Source: Sindora glabra (Eukaryota > Streptophyta > Magnoliopsida > Fabales > Fabaceae). Taken from it: a stretch of DNA of 64,000 bases. The stretch covers positions 108,731,732-108,795,731 of the forward strand of contig CM035227.1 of the NCBI GenBank assembly GCA_020226215.1, written 5' to 3'. Numbering within the stretch: the stretch's first letter is position 1; every line of letters starts with the position of its first letter. Below are positions 60,301 to 60,577 of this stretch, piece after piece. The position numbers and the translations under genes were made by a program. The notes below the pieces were generated by a model. The model had not been told where the DNA came from and ran no database searches. It worked only from the letters and a program-made list of their open reading frames with translations.

Positions 60301-60412
60301 ATATAGAAGTCACGTTGATGAATAGACTCTGATTAGGAGAGCAAGAGAGCTCACAGAAAAGATTTAGAAAGTTCCTCAAGCAGGCTGGACAGCCAACAAG
60401 AAATGGTATGGC
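326..60412 (-). CDS. NPC1: NPC1-type sterol transporter, partial at both ends (32 exons in window)
   Basis: This gene encodes a plant homologue of Niemann-Pick C1, a multi-pass RND/Patched-family protein of endosomal or vacuolar membranes that moves sterols out of the lumen. The 32 exons join to 1108 codons in one open frame. In order they give the rest of the cysteine-rich N-terminal domain (residues 1-171 of the visible part), a transmembrane helix and cytosolic linker (172-235), a second helix ending in VETRPEKLW (about 261-303), the middle luminal domain (301-520), the sterol-sensing domain (about 515-690), the C-terminal luminal domain (about 750-985) and the first helices of the C-terminal membrane block (987-1108). 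Plant NPC1 proteins are about 1270-1300 residues, so roughly 90 residues are missing at each end. All exon borders are GT-AG, and no stop or frameshift was seen. Family and domain assignments come from recalled conservation, not from a search. The gene is very probably functional, but transcription cannot be judged here. Confidence 0.95.
478..1156. mobile_element. Foldback MITE-like element in NPC1 intron
   Basis: The left arm (about 478-640) and the right arm (about 1000-1156) are imperfect inverted copies. The left arm starts GGTATGTTTGGGAGTTAG and the complement of the right end is GGTATTTTTGGGAGTTAG. Long purine-rich blocks follow in both (GGGAAAGGAAGGGAAGATAA-like). The middle (640-1000) has no credible gene. 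No clear target-site duplication was seen. It fits a non-autonomous DNA transposon, but the superfamily is not assigned. Confidence 0.6.
1257..1367 (-). CDS. NPC1: NPC1 exon 31 of window (helices)
   Basis: This exon has 37 codons in phase 0. It encodes [18 protein letters not shown] and [19 protein letters not shown], the best conserved part of the C-terminal membrane block. The donor is ATG|GTTAGT. Confidence 0.95.
1512..1569 (-). CDS. NPC1: NPC1 exon 30 of window (helix)
   Basis: This exon has 58 bp and encodes [20 protein letters not shown] with the carried bases. It is a helix of the C-terminal membrane block. The donor is ATG|GTAACT. Confidence 0.93.
1694..1730 (-). CDS. NPC1: NPC1 exon 29 of window (micro-exon, helix)
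   Basis: This is a 37-bp exon. It encodes [12 protein letters not shown], part of a C-terminal helix, and ends in phase 2. The acceptor is GACAG and the donor is CAG|GTATAA. Confidence 0.88.
1731..2242 (-). other. Intron between exons 28 and 29
   Basis: This is a 512-bp AT-rich intron with no repeat or coding similarity that I recognise. Short open frames on both strands have no recognisable motif. Confidence 0.7.
2243..2336 (-). CDS. NPC1: NPC1 exon 28 of window (C-terminal membrane block)
   Basis: This exon has 94 bp and ends in phase 1. It encodes [18 protein letters not shown] and a helix start. A second GT lies 4 bases further into the intron, but only the chosen donor keeps phase with exon 29. 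Confidence 0.92.
2337..3881 (-). other. Intron 27-28, distal part, no gene recognised
   Basis: The sequence is AT-rich. The segment near 2535-2720 looks like a dispersed plant repeat but could not be assigned. The stretch near 3330-3460 is locally pyrimidine-rich and resembles a 5' UTR followed by a GT splice-like site, without an open frame. Confidence 0.4.
3882..5765 (-). mobile_element. Non-coding LTR element, copy 1 (truncated, antisense to + strand)
   Basis: The element is on the minus strand. Its 3' LTR is at 3882-4130 (249 bp, TG...CA ends: TGTTGAAAA and CTCTCTTACA). The complement of a polypurine tract (TTTCCCCTCAACCC) lies immediately inside it at 4131-4144. The internal region of about 1.6 kb has many stop codons and no gag or pol, but matches the internal region of the copy at 42964-45652. 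No 5' LTR was found, so the copy is truncated near 5765. It looks like a LARD/TRIM-type non-autonomous retrotransposon. Confidence 0.6.
5401..5516. repeat. 56-bp tandem duplication
   Basis: Two nearly identical units of period 56 lie in a row, each starting CCAACAGAAATTTAACCAG and ending CTTTAGAGGTA. They differ at only about one position. The duplication lies inside the non-coding LTR element. Confidence 0.85.
5766..6016. other. Intron sequence, nothing recognised
   Basis: Low-complexity T-rich sequence joins the truncated element to the next repeat. Nothing else is seen. Confidence 0.5.
6017..6174 (+). repeat. Probable solo LTR
   Basis: The segment begins TGTTAATACATTAG and ends CTCTCCTAACA, with a TATAAATAG promoter-like box inside. 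It is flanked by GCCAA and GCCAC, a possible 5-bp target duplication with one mismatch. The bases after it (AGCCACAAAT) recur after the LTR-like repeat at 34325-34561, so the right edge is uncertain. Confidence 0.45.
6175..6712 (-). other. Intron 27-28, proximal part
   Basis: This AT-rich intron sequence up to exon 27 contains no recognisable repeat or coding frame. Confidence 0.6.
6713..6778 (-). CDS. NPC1: NPC1 exon 27 of window (end of luminal domain)
   Basis: This exon has 22 codons in phase 0. It encodes [19 protein letters not shown]. The donor is AAG|GTTTGA. The intron that follows is about 4.4 kb. Confidence 0.94.
6873..6937 (-). CDS. NPC1: NPC1 exon 26 of window (C-terminal luminal domain)
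   Basis: This exon has 65 bp. It encodes [18 protein letters not shown] and INRQ, a typical family motif. The donor is CAA|GTATGC. Confidence 0.94.
7052..7196 (-). CDS. NPC1: NPC1 exon 25 of window (C-terminal luminal domain)
   Basis: This exon has 145 bp and ends in phase 1. It encodes [33 protein letters not shown] and [15 protein letters not shown]. The usual CFRHSDL reads CFRRSDL here. Confidence 0.95.
7313..7375 (-). CDS. NPC1: NPC1 exon 24 of window (cysteine-rich, luminal)
   Basis: This exon has 21 codons in phase 0. It encodes [19 protein letters not shown], a disulfide-rich loop of the C-terminal luminal domain. The donor is ACA|GTAATG. Confidence 0.93.
7598..7747 (-). CDS. NPC1: NPC1 exon 23 of window (C-terminal luminal domain)
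   Basis: This exon has 50 codons in phase 0. It encodes [35 protein letters not shown] and SYCPPDDQ, all standard family motifs. Confidence 0.96.
8141..8210 (-). CDS. NPC1: NPC1 exon 22 of window (C-terminal luminal domain)
   Basis: This exon has 70 bp and completes the split serine codon. It encodes [16 protein letters not shown] and DSNSLLNE. The donor is GAG|GTAATT. Confidence 0.93.
8443..8519 (-). CDS. NPC1: NPC1 exon 21 of window (C-terminal luminal domain)
   Basis: This exon has 77 bp and ends in phase 2. It encodes [17 protein letters not shown] and FVVKDYNY, with an NIS sequon. This segment is nearly invariant in plant NPC1. Confidence 0.96.
8617..8685 (-). CDS. NPC1: NPC1 exon 20 of window (C-terminal luminal domain)
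   Basis: This exon has 23 codons in phase 0. It encodes [17 protein letters not shown], the conserved entry into the second large luminal domain. The donor is CAG|GTTTAG. Confidence 0.95.
8781..8864 (-). CDS. NPC1: NPC1 exon 19 of window (membrane helix)
   Basis: This exon has 28 codons in phase 0. It encodes [13 protein letters not shown] followed by a hydrophobic helix ending TLAGI. The donor is ATT|GTAAGT. Confidence 0.94.
9057..9100 (-). CDS. NPC1: NPC1 exon 18 of window (linker, micro-exon)
   Basis: This 44-bp exon gives 15 codons with the carried base: [15 protein letters not shown]. The GLLxRYMK motif precedes EVHAP in plant NPC1. The acceptor is GTGTAG and the donor is AAG|GTATTG. 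Confidence 0.88.
9189..9332 (-). CDS. NPC1: NPC1 exon 17 of window (sterol-sensing domain end)
   Basis: This exon has 144 bp and is phase 1 on both sides. It encodes the helix [19 protein letters not shown] and then [14 protein letters not shown], a diagnostic cytosolic motif. It ends in a short variable linker, SSSMQQSQ. Confidence 0.93.
9333..9944 (-). other. Intron 16-17, part without recognised feature
   Basis: AT-rich intron sequence. Open frames at 9348-9578 on both strands show no known motif and overlap each other, so they are not called as genes. Confidence 0.6.
9945..10178 (-). mobile_element. L1-type LINE 3' tail
   Basis: The fragment belongs to a family of minus-strand LINE tails repeated throughout this window. 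It shows an AAAGGAGAAAATTAC region, a GAGGATAAGAAATCCTCAA block, a CCAATTCCATTGCAAAT-like block and a TTCAAGCCAAA end. It is truncated at its 5' side, where the LTR at 10179 begins. No coding sequence remains. Confidence 0.6.
10179..10481 (+). repeat. 5' LTR of a non-coding LTR element (truncated copy)
   Basis: It runs from TGTTAGGATTATGG to TGTTTCTCAACA and contains TATAAATAGAACATTAG, as in the LTRs at 42964 and 45394. A degenerate primer-binding site (TGATATCCGAGC, expected TGGTATCAGAGC) follows at 10482, then the CAGTACCATCTGCC block also seen after the 43235 LTR. The internal part breaks off near 10700. Confidence 0.65.
10709..10925 (-). repeat. Copia-like LTR, minus strand, with primer-site remnant
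   Basis: On the minus strand it begins TGTTAAGATTATGTG and ends AACAAATTCAAG. A primer-site-like TTGGTGTTAGGGCC follows at 10694-10708. The end motif resembles the LTR preceding copia F (CAACAAATTCAAGT). It is probably a solo or orphan 5' LTR. Confidence 0.5.
10926..11604 (-). other. Intron 16-17 remainder with a 49-bp tandem repeat
   Basis: No gene is seen. At 11151-11249 two diverged units of period 49 lie in tandem (TTATAGATTATTCTGTACTA and TTATAGGTTATCCTATACTA starts). The sequence from 11396 to 11604 is the open read-through of the exon 16 donor and is intronic. Confidence 0.6.
11605..11803 (-). CDS. NPC1: NPC1 exon 16 of window (sterol-sensing domain)
   Basis: This exon has 199 bp, starts phase 0 and ends phase 1. 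It encodes [16 protein letters not shown], then [19 protein letters not shown] and CRVFSMFA. These are the most conserved motifs of the family and rejoin exon 15 precisely (FLVLA + VGVDN). The acceptor is ATTCAG. Confidence 0.97.
11995..12201 (+). repeat. 5' LTR of copia A
   Basis: This LTR is 207 bp, from TGTAGATGTTATATTTG to ATCTGAATTTAAGT, directly followed by the primer-binding site. It pairs with 22981-23201. Confidence 0.85.
12740..13910 (+). pseudogene. Copia A gag-pre-integrase and integrase remnants
   Basis: Translation in mixed frames gives scattered copia motifs: a degraded DSG protease region near 12850, [12 protein letters not shown] (gag-pre-integrase end, near 13300) and a [13 protein letters not shown] integrase stretch near 13445. 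Several stops and frameshifts separate them. The gag is essentially absent. The fragment stops at about 13910, where the LTR of element B starts. Confidence 0.7.
13917..16985 (+). mobile_element. Copia retrotransposon B (3' truncated, nested in A)
   Basis: The 5' LTR spans about 13917-14192 (left edge uncertain). A primer-binding site TGGTATCAGAGCTCC is at 14193. Gag, protease and integrase follow. Reverse transcriptase, RNase H and the 3' LTR are missing. The element runs directly into the LTR of C at 17000, consistent with C having inserted into B. Confidence 0.75.
14382..16466 (+). pseudogene. Copia B gag-protease-integrase reading frame
   Basis: One frame runs from an ATG at 14382 to 16466 with only two interruptions. 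A TAG at 14514 lies where W is expected, and a second TAG lies at 16125 inside the integrase. It shows a zinc knuckle [19 protein letters not shown] (about 15155-15210), a protease site [13 protein letters not shown] (near 15475), a gag-pre-integrase domain (LGHPPF, then [11 protein letters not shown] near 15990) and integrase motifs ([38 protein letters not shown]). After 16466 the frame shifts. The integrase C-terminal part continues to about 16960 in other frames. Confidence 0.9.
17220..17530 (+). other. GC-rich leader of copia C
   Basis: This stretch of about 300 bp between the primer-binding site and gag is markedly GC-rich (GGCGGCGTACGGCGGCG-like), in a window that is otherwise AT-rich. 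It has overlapping open frames on both strands, but none resembles a known protein. Confidence 0.7.
17669..21872 (+). pseudogene. Copia C gag-pol reading frame with nonsense changes
   Basis: A single frame from an ATG at 17669 stays in register to about 20340 and is broken mainly by stop codons. It then shifts near 20340-20505 and again near 21400. Motifs in order are a Gly/Arg-rich stretch and CCHC zinc knuckle ([14 protein letters not shown], about 18538-18580), a protease site reading [13 protein letters not shown] (G of the DSG triad replaced by R, near 18787), gag-pre-integrase [12 protein letters not shown] and [11 protein letters not shown], integrase ([30 protein letters not shown]), reverse transcriptase ([40 protein letters not shown]) and RNase H ([29 protein letters not shown]). 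Most stops fall on expected W or Q codons. Confidence 0.93.
21885..22975 (+). pseudogene. Copia A reverse transcriptase and RNase H remnant
   Basis: The segment begins abruptly in YGLKQS and continues [12 protein letters not shown], a DDIIIT-type catalytic region (ADDIIIT near 22030) and an RNase H part ([12 protein letters not shown] near 22560; [10 protein letters not shown] near 22680). Numerous stops are present. It ends just before the 3' LTR of copia A. Confidence 0.8.
22981..23201 (+). repeat. 3' LTR of copia A
   Basis: This LTR is 221 bp. It is longer than the 5' copy because a segment (AAGTTATATTAGG-like) is tandemly duplicated. The end GTTAAAGT aligns with TTTAAGT of the 5' LTR, and CTGGC follows. 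Confidence 0.85.
23207..23704. other. Intron 15-16 segment between copia A and element E
   Basis: AT-rich sequence with no recognised repeat. A minus-strand open frame at 23424-23645 has no known motif and is not called as a gene. Confidence 0.5.
23864..23950. repeat. 42-bp tandem duplication in LTR of element E
   Basis: TATTTTGATAATTTTGGAAT plus GGTTGAAGAATTTGAAA occurs twice in a row in the left LTR. The right LTR (near 31311) has a single copy. Confidence 0.85.
25100..25190 (+). mobile_element. Short RTE-type or SINE-like 3' tail inside copia D
   Basis: CAATCCATGTAACCGACCTC and ACTTAGTGGGATAAGATTTTG resemble the 3' end of the RTE element at 39815-41050 (CTTAATGAGATAAGGCTTAG on its strand). 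A T-rich tail follows. It is too short to tell an RTE fragment from a SINE that borrows an RTE tail. Confidence 0.5.
25270..29200 (+). pseudogene. Copia D gag-pol remnants
   Basis: Fragments in order are gag ([15 protein letters not shown] near 25290), protease/gag-pre-integrase ([12 protein letters not shown] at 26246, then a stretch ending [16 protein letters not shown]), integrase (MLRSDNA-like near 26850; [17 protein letters not shown] near 26930), integrase C-terminal part and linker (26999-27720), reverse transcriptase (27740-28700) and RNase H (28760-29100, [13 protein letters not shown]). There are many stops and frameshifts, so it is a dead copy. Confidence 0.85.
29579..31153 (+). 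other. Internal region of element E
   Basis: This region of about 1.6 kb has one open frame of 103 codons (29728-30039) with no motif I recognise. The rest is broken. The absence of reverse transcriptase and integrase supports a non-autonomous element. The open frame could be a decayed gag-like piece or chance. Confidence 0.55.
31154..31872 (+). repeat. 3' LTR of element E
   Basis: This LTR is 719 bp, from TGTTACAAGATAATTGTGAC to CAACCCGTAACA. The purine-rich GAAGTAAGAGAGAA lies just before it. It contains TATATGAGGGGATCTTG, where the other copy has TATATAAAGCGATCTTAC. Confidence 0.8.
31878..32342 (-). other. Intron 15-16, segment next to exon 15
   Basis: No repeat or gene is recognised. 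From 32342 down to about 32247 the frame of exon 15 stays open ([14 protein letters not shown] and on), an intron read-through. Confidence 0.6.
32343..32471 (-). CDS. NPC1: NPC1 exon 15 of window (sterol-sensing domain)
   Basis: This exon has 43 codons in phase 0. It encodes [18 protein letters not shown] and then [18 protein letters not shown], two helices of the sterol-sensing domain. The donor is GCT|GTGAGT. The intron that follows is about 20.5 kb and cuts the domain in two. Reading through the donor stays open for about 31 codons. Confidence 0.95.
32640..33080 (-). mobile_element. LINE-like 3' fragment (second family)
   Basis: Within the intron between exons 14 and 15, an antisense-looking tail (poly-T side at the left, ACGAGACATCCTCTAGGAAAA, then AACTAGACACAATCTC) resembles the organisation of the LINE tails elsewhere but not their sequence. 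The open frame at 32720-32920 on the minus strand has no catalytic motif. Confidence 0.35.
33222..33305 (-). CDS. NPC1: NPC1 exon 14 of window (sterol-sensing domain)
   Basis: This exon has 28 codons in phase 0. It encodes [16 protein letters not shown], the first helix of the sterol-sensing domain, then [12 protein letters not shown]. The acceptor is ATTAG and the donor is AAG|GTATTG. Confidence 0.95.
33458..33571 (-). CDS. NPC1: NPC1 exon 13 of window (entry to sterol-sensing domain)
   Basis: This exon has 38 codons in phase 0. It encodes [19 protein letters not shown] and then [18 protein letters not shown]. The [11 protein letters not shown] motif directly precedes the first helix of the sterol-sensing domain. 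The donor is CTT|GTAAGA. Confidence 0.95.
33725..33830 (-). mobile_element. LINE 3' tail, short
   Basis: GAAATAATATTAAAGGAAAG and ACGAGGATAAGCAATCCTCA match the tail block of the LINE family described at 9945. The fragment is about 100 bp. Confidence 0.5.
34325..34561 (+). repeat. Solo LTR related to the non-coding LTR family
   Basis: It begins TGTTGGAGACAATTTAATAA, contains GGGCTTGCTTGC and ATAAATAGAGTATTAGGGTTA, and ends TTTGCTAACA. The middle matches the LTR at 42964 (GGGCTTGCTTGCC and ATAAATAGAGCATTAGGATTA). No clear target duplication is present. Confidence 0.55.
34695..34920 (-). mobile_element. LINE 3' tail
   Basis: The tail (TTTTATTGAAAGGATAGAAT, ACAAGAGATTTCCATT, TTTCCAATCTAATCTCTGTG) is in the same orientation as the NPC1 gene and lies immediately downstream of exon 12. 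No coding part remains. Confidence 0.5.
34951..35058 (-). CDS. NPC1: NPC1 exon 12 of window (middle luminal domain)
   Basis: This exon has 36 codons in phase 0. It encodes [16 protein letters not shown], then [14 protein letters not shown]. The donor is AAG|GTTTGA. A LINE tail begins in the intron just 3' of it. Confidence 0.95.
35127..35222 (-). CDS. NPC1: NPC1 exon 11 of window (middle luminal domain)
   Basis: This exon has 32 codons in phase 0. It encodes [18 protein letters not shown] and [12 protein letters not shown]. The LGGFSGxNY motif is near-invariant in plant NPC1. Confidence 0.95.
35636..35704 (-). CDS. NPC1: NPC1 exon 10 of window (middle luminal domain)
   Basis: This exon has 23 codons in phase 0. 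It encodes [14 protein letters not shown] and VEHAEYCFQ. The acceptor is GATAG and the donor is CAG|GTAAGC. Confidence 0.94.
36380..36690 (+). mobile_element. LINE C-terminus and 3' tail, plus strand
   Basis: The sequence starts with a T-run, then encodes a [12 protein letters not shown] / [13 protein letters not shown] end (the C-terminal motif of plant L1 LINEs). A 3' tail follows: TTACTTATCCTCTCCTA, the complement of the block in the minus-strand copies. Confidence 0.6.
36766..36867 (-). CDS. NPC1: NPC1 exon 9 of window (middle luminal domain)
   Basis: This exon has 34 codons in phase 0. It encodes [15 protein letters not shown] and [14 protein letters not shown], the typical cysteine-bearing motif of the domain. 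It includes an NYS sequon. Confidence 0.95.
36941..37036 (-). CDS. NPC1: NPC1 exon 8 of window (middle luminal domain)
   Basis: This exon has 32 codons in phase 0. It encodes [18 protein letters not shown] and ends LLFKIQEK. The donor is AAG|GTAATT. A LINE tail of opposite orientation lies upstream of its neighbour, in the intron at 36390-36690. Confidence 0.92.
37971..38054 (-). CDS. NPC1: NPC1 exon 7 of window (middle luminal domain start)
   Basis: This exon has 28 codons in phase 0. It encodes [17 protein letters not shown] and [10 protein letters not shown], a very conserved entry into the middle luminal domain, which in the family docks NPC2. The acceptor is TTGCAG and the donor is CAG|GTATTG. 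Confidence 0.95.
38380..38625 (-). mobile_element. LINE 3' tail
   Basis: A T-run (poly-A of the minus strand) is followed by TATTATTAAAAGGCAAAAGAG, AATAATCAATCTTCAAAAGA, CCCAATTCTATAGCAAAATC and TTTAGCTCCAAGCCAAAGAG. This is the full tail consensus of the family. It is the first of three adjacent copies. Confidence 0.65.
38626..38850 (-). mobile_element. LINE 3' tail, second copy in row
   Basis: AAAGAAAAGATTACATGACAA, CAAATCTGACATACTCAACT and AATCCTATCCCATTCC-like blocks match the LINE family. The junction with the first copy is near 38626. Confidence 0.55.
38851..39330 (-). mobile_element. LINE 3' tail, third copy in row
   Basis: TTATTAAGAGAAAGAAGAAG and AGAGCATAAGCAATCCTCAA, then GCCATAAGCCAAAGTG, mark a third minus-strand copy. 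It continues into a decayed C-terminal coding part (39105-39300 complement). Three copies head to tail suggest repeated insertion into A/T-rich tails. Confidence 0.55.
39331..39814. other. Intron 6-7 segment with a G-run
   Basis: No recognised repeat or gene. A run of about 10 G (near 39648-39658) is present. Open frames here are short and without motifs. Confidence 0.5.
39815..41050 (-). mobile_element. RTE-type non-LTR retrotransposon, 5' truncated
   Basis: On the minus strand the order is a reverse transcriptase piece (41185-40802, containing [20 protein letters not shown] and [13 protein letters not shown]), a decayed middle (YVDDIILI-type region near 40610), and a C-terminal end (40247-39918, [20 protein letters not shown] and [10 protein letters not shown]). 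These are hallmarks of plant RTE elements. A 3' tail with CACTTAATGAGATAAGGCTT and a TTATTATTATTTTTAC end follows. Several frames are broken. Confidence 0.88.
41061..41125. repeat. AAT microsatellite and GA-rich run
   Basis: About nine ATA/AAT repeats are followed by an AGAGAGAGAGG run. They lie at the 5' truncation point of the RTE fragment, adjacent to the tail of the next LINE. Confidence 0.9.
41095..42620 (-). mobile_element. L1-type LINE, partial, with reverse transcriptase remnant
   Basis: The minus strand carries a 3' tail (41095-41450 complement, ATGAAGAATCCTCAAAA block) and a decayed reverse transcriptase. The best part is 42227-41925, with [28 protein letters not shown] and [19 protein letters not shown], which parallels the conserved region around the FRPISL and AFV-GRQI motifs of plant L1s. 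It continues [15 protein letters not shown] downstream. Stops are frequent. Confidence 0.7.
42650..42960 (-). mobile_element. LINE 3' tail
   Basis: GAGATGATCCATCCTTAGGAA, CCTCCCTATCCCTTTGCAAA and TCAATCCTAGAAAG blocks correspond to the family tail. It ends where the LTR at 42964 begins. Confidence 0.5.
42964..45652 (+). mobile_element. Non-coding LTR element, copy 2 (both LTRs)
   Basis: The 5' LTR is 42964 to about 43236, and the 3' LTR is 45394-45652. Both start TG-TTGAGAATAAT and share GGCTT-CTTG, AAAGTTAAAGGG and TATAAATAGAGCATTA. The 3' LTR ends TATTTCTCAACA. A primer-site remnant (AGTATCAAAGCGATACC) follows the 5' LTR, and a clean purine tract (TTGGGAGGGAG) precedes the 3' LTR. The internal region of about 2.15 kb lacks gag and pol. 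Flanks CAACC and TAACC differ at one base. This is the reference copy for the family in this window. Confidence 0.8.
43500..43960 (+). other. Possible captured sequence in the non-coding LTR element
   Basis: This part of the internal region has higher GC and open frames on both strands: plus 43758-44090, with [19 protein letters not shown], and minus 43492-43860. No protein family is recognised. The other copies do not show an obvious counterpart here. It may be a piece of host gene or chance. Confidence 0.3.
45915..46900. mobile_element. hAT-like AT-rich MITE
   Basis: The left end is GTATTTGACAATTAGCTAAT. The complement of the right end is TGTTTGGCAAATGGCTTTTT, with a second internal copy GTGTTTGGCAAATGGCTAAT near 46790-46815. 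The body repeats TTAGCTGATTGTATTAGCAA-like units and is extremely AT-rich. The end motif is common in plant hAT-like non-autonomous elements. The target duplication is not clear. Confidence 0.5.
46905..47010 (-). mobile_element. LINE 3' tail, short
   Basis: AAACTTCTATAAATAAAGAG and ACAAGAGAAGACAAGGGTAG, followed by TTGCAGCCCAACAAAC, resemble the LINE tails. It lies in intron 6-7. Confidence 0.35.
47281..47398 (-). CDS. NPC1: NPC1 exon 6 of window (second helix)
   Basis: This exon has 118 bp and encodes [10 protein letters not shown], then the hydrophobic stretch [19 protein letters not shown], then [10 protein letters not shown]. The family motif is completed by LWVGPGS in the next exon, about 9.2 kb away. 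The donor is AAG|GTATTG. Confidence 0.95.
47465..47541 (-). CDS. NPC1: NPC1 exon 5 of window
   Basis: This exon has 77 bp and ends in phase 2. It encodes VQSMDP through [11 protein letters not shown]. The VQGYMxxFxR motif precedes the second helix in plant NPC1 proteins. Only a 66-bp intron separates it from the next exon. Confidence 0.92.
47570..48190 (+). mobile_element. LINE C-terminal zinc-finger region and 3' tail, plus strand
   Basis: In intron 4-5. The plus strand encodes [25 protein letters not shown] (shown in two parts: CVLCSGSSK and [13 protein letters not shown]), which fits the C-terminal zinc-binding domain (zf-RVT) of plant L1 LINEs. It is followed by a [14 protein letters not shown] end and a 3' tail with ATCTTCATTTTCTATATAAA. 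Confidence 0.65.
48447..48638 (-). CDS. NPC1: NPC1 exon 4 of window (transmembrane helix and linker)
   Basis: This exon has 64 codons in phase 0. It opens [19 protein letters not shown], a hydrophobic helix after the N-terminal domain. A charged, poorly conserved cytosolic linker follows, with [10 protein letters not shown] and a hydrophilic tail to CAVE. The donor is GAG|GTATTT. Confidence 0.93.
48655..48715. repeat. Poly-A/GA low-complexity run in intron 3-4
   Basis: A run of A, then GAAAGAAAAAAAGAAG and GAGAGAGGGGGGGAAAG. On the coding strand it forms the pyrimidine-rich stretch upstream of exon 4. Confidence 0.9.
48844..49088 (-). CDS. NPC1: NPC1 exon 3 of window (N-terminal domain end)
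   Basis: This exon has 245 bp. With the base carried over it gives 82 codons, starting [19 protein letters not shown]. The cysteine cluster [12 protein letters not shown] closes the N-terminal domain and is strongly diagnostic of NPC1. The exon ends phase 0 at NFK|GTTTTA. Confidence 0.95.
49330..49645 (-). mobile_element. LINE 3' tail and C-terminal remnant
   Basis: GAAAAGGGGAAAATTTACAG, GGCCGAGGAATCCTCAAAA, CCCAATTCCTGTGCAAATC and CAAAATCCTATCCCACAAG match the family. The complement of 49540-49640 gives a decayed coding end. Confidence 0.65.
49646..50135 (-). mobile_element. LINE 3' tail and C-terminal remnant, second copy
   Basis: AAAATATAGGAGAAAATTAC, GAGGGTAAGAAATCCTCAAA and GAAACCATGGGCTAAGCCAAA repeat the tail. 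The complement of 49950-50130 corresponds to the zinc-finger end (AACTTACTCCGTAACTACCA block, also at 59495). Confidence 0.65.
50147..50537 (+). repeat. Tandemly duplicated LTR upstream of copia F
   Basis: Two copies (about 50147-50326 and 50344-50537) share GGAAGATCATCC-TATAAGGG, TTGATATTAGGATGATT, TTCATTTTCCTAGGCT and TCTCTTGTAACATTTGTATA. Only the second continues to the end (CAACAAATTCAAGT) and the primer-site-like TGGCACCAGAGT at 50538. Confidence 0.65.
50538..54005 (+). mobile_element. Copia retrotransposon F, decayed, split by a solo LTR
   Basis: Fragments in order are gag end ([14 protein letters not shown], near 50880), protease/gag-pre-integrase (50940-51480, [17 protein letters not shown]), integrase (51520-51860, [12 protein letters not shown] in a shifted frame; [17 protein letters not shown]), reverse transcriptase start ([17 protein letters not shown] at 52610), then interruption at 52912 by an LTR of the element E family. 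It resumes at 53601 ([22 protein letters not shown]). A run of 15 G interrupts the integrase at 51894-51908. No 3' LTR was found; it ends near 54005 against a LINE fragment. Confidence 0.8.
52912..53600 (-). repeat. Solo LTR of the element E family, inserted in copia F
   Basis: This is the reverse complement of the element E LTR. It shares CATAAGCTGAGAGCTTTCTAA-type ends, ACGGGCCAAAAAAGGACAAT and the AATGTTTGCCTATCATA region. The outer end is CTTGTGATA against TATCACAAG at the LTR start. CAACA (52907-52911) and CTACA (53601-53605) flank it, and the reverse transcriptase of copia F reads on across the site when it is removed. Confidence 0.8.
54010..54190 (-). mobile_element. L1-type LINE fragment (coding)
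   Basis: The minus strand encodes a [24 protein letters not shown] stretch, the segment that follows the reverse transcriptase in plant L1s (W-VC-PK--GGL). It is a short remnant between copia F and G. Confidence 0.55.
54191..54519. other. Intron 2-3 spacer between copia F and G
   Basis: AT-rich sequence with no recognised repeat or gene. Confidence 0.5.
54740..57420 (-). pseudogene. Copia G pol remnants
   Basis: From high to low coordinates: a zinc knuckle [17 protein letters not shown] (about 57420-57365, second of the paired cysteines replaced by Y), a protease-downstream region (57145-56891), gag-pre-integrase and integrase (56812-56414, [22 protein letters not shown]), reverse transcriptase (56046-55741, [29 protein letters not shown]) with a [12 protein letters not shown] site near 55650, and RNase H (55075-54851, [18 protein letters not shown]). 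Stops and shifts occur between the fragments. Confidence 0.88.
57480..57893. other. Gag region of copia G, unclear content
   Basis: This is only about 410 bp where a gag of about 900 bp or more is expected. On the plus strand, 57574-57786 is open and contains [15 protein letters not shown], similar to half of a zinc knuckle but opposite to copia G. It may be an inverted piece of another gag. Confidence 0.35.
58110..58310 (+). mobile_element. LINE zf-RVT-like remnant
   Basis: The plus strand near 58120-58220 reads [24 protein letters not shown] in mixed frames, resembling the C-terminal zinc-finger end of L1 LINEs. It is short and uncertain. Confidence 0.35.
58315..58850. mobile_element. AT-rich MITE-like element with inverted ends
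   Basis: The left part contains TTATTGAACCGAAAAAGTCA and GTGGTTCAC. The right part contains AGTTCACTAGTTTTGACCGATTC. These are partly inverted copies (GGTTC/GAACC motifs) around an AT-rich core of ATATATACATA and AAATAATAAAATA. This is typical of small plant DNA elements; the class is not assigned. Confidence 0.4.
58851..59465 (-). mobile_element. Copia H fragment (RNase H end)
   Basis: On the minus strand, decayed RNase H is read: a [18 protein letters not shown] stretch, [20 protein letters not shown] in part, and an HF-LREKIK-like end, followed by a purine-rich TTGAGGGTGAG near 58852. The upstream part (59269-59454) carries [15 protein letters not shown] and the reverse transcriptase/RNase H linker. 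There are no LTRs. It ends 275 bp from exon 2. Confidence 0.7.
59466..59739 (-). other. Intron 2-3, segment next to exon 2
   Basis: A short LINE-like block (AAAAATGCTTACTCCCCAAC, like 50070) is followed by unassigned intron sequence. Confidence 0.4.
59740..59890 (-). CDS. NPC1: NPC1 exon 2 of window (N-terminal domain)
   Basis: This exon has 151 bp and ends in phase 1. It begins [19 protein letters not shown] and contains [11 protein letters not shown] and [10 protein letters not shown], which continue the N-terminal domain. The acceptor is TTTTAG and the donor is AAAG|GTAATG. The next intron is about 10.7 kb. Confidence 0.93.
59960..60220 (+). mobile_element. LINE-like 3' fragment, plus strand, in intron 1-2
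   Basis: The segment ends TTTTCCCCAAAAAAATATATA and reads [18 protein letters not shown] in one frame, with a GCTTATCCCC-type tail block. The similarity to the other LINE tails is weak. It sits only 70 bp from each exon border. Confidence 0.3.
60296..60412 (-). CDS. NPC1: NPC1 exon 1 of window (N-terminal domain)
   Basis: This exon has 39 codons and is phase 0 at both ends. It carries GCPACLRNF, then [10 protein letters not shown], and a glycosylation sequon NVTS, all hallmarks of the NPC1 N-terminal sterol-binding domain. The acceptor follows CTGCAG and the donor is GAG|GTCAGG. The preceding exon(s), with signal peptide and first cysteines, were not found up to 64000. Confidence 0.93.
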
Positions 60413-60577
60413 CTGCAGGATAATTGATATCTTTCTGTTAGAGGCAGCAAAAAGCAATATAGACAAATATAACAGTCATTAGAGATACATTATTATTACA
60501 AACATCAACCATAAAAATGTGGTTTACATGACATGTTGCAGCTCCAGCAGAGTAAAAATAATTAACTGAACAAACTT

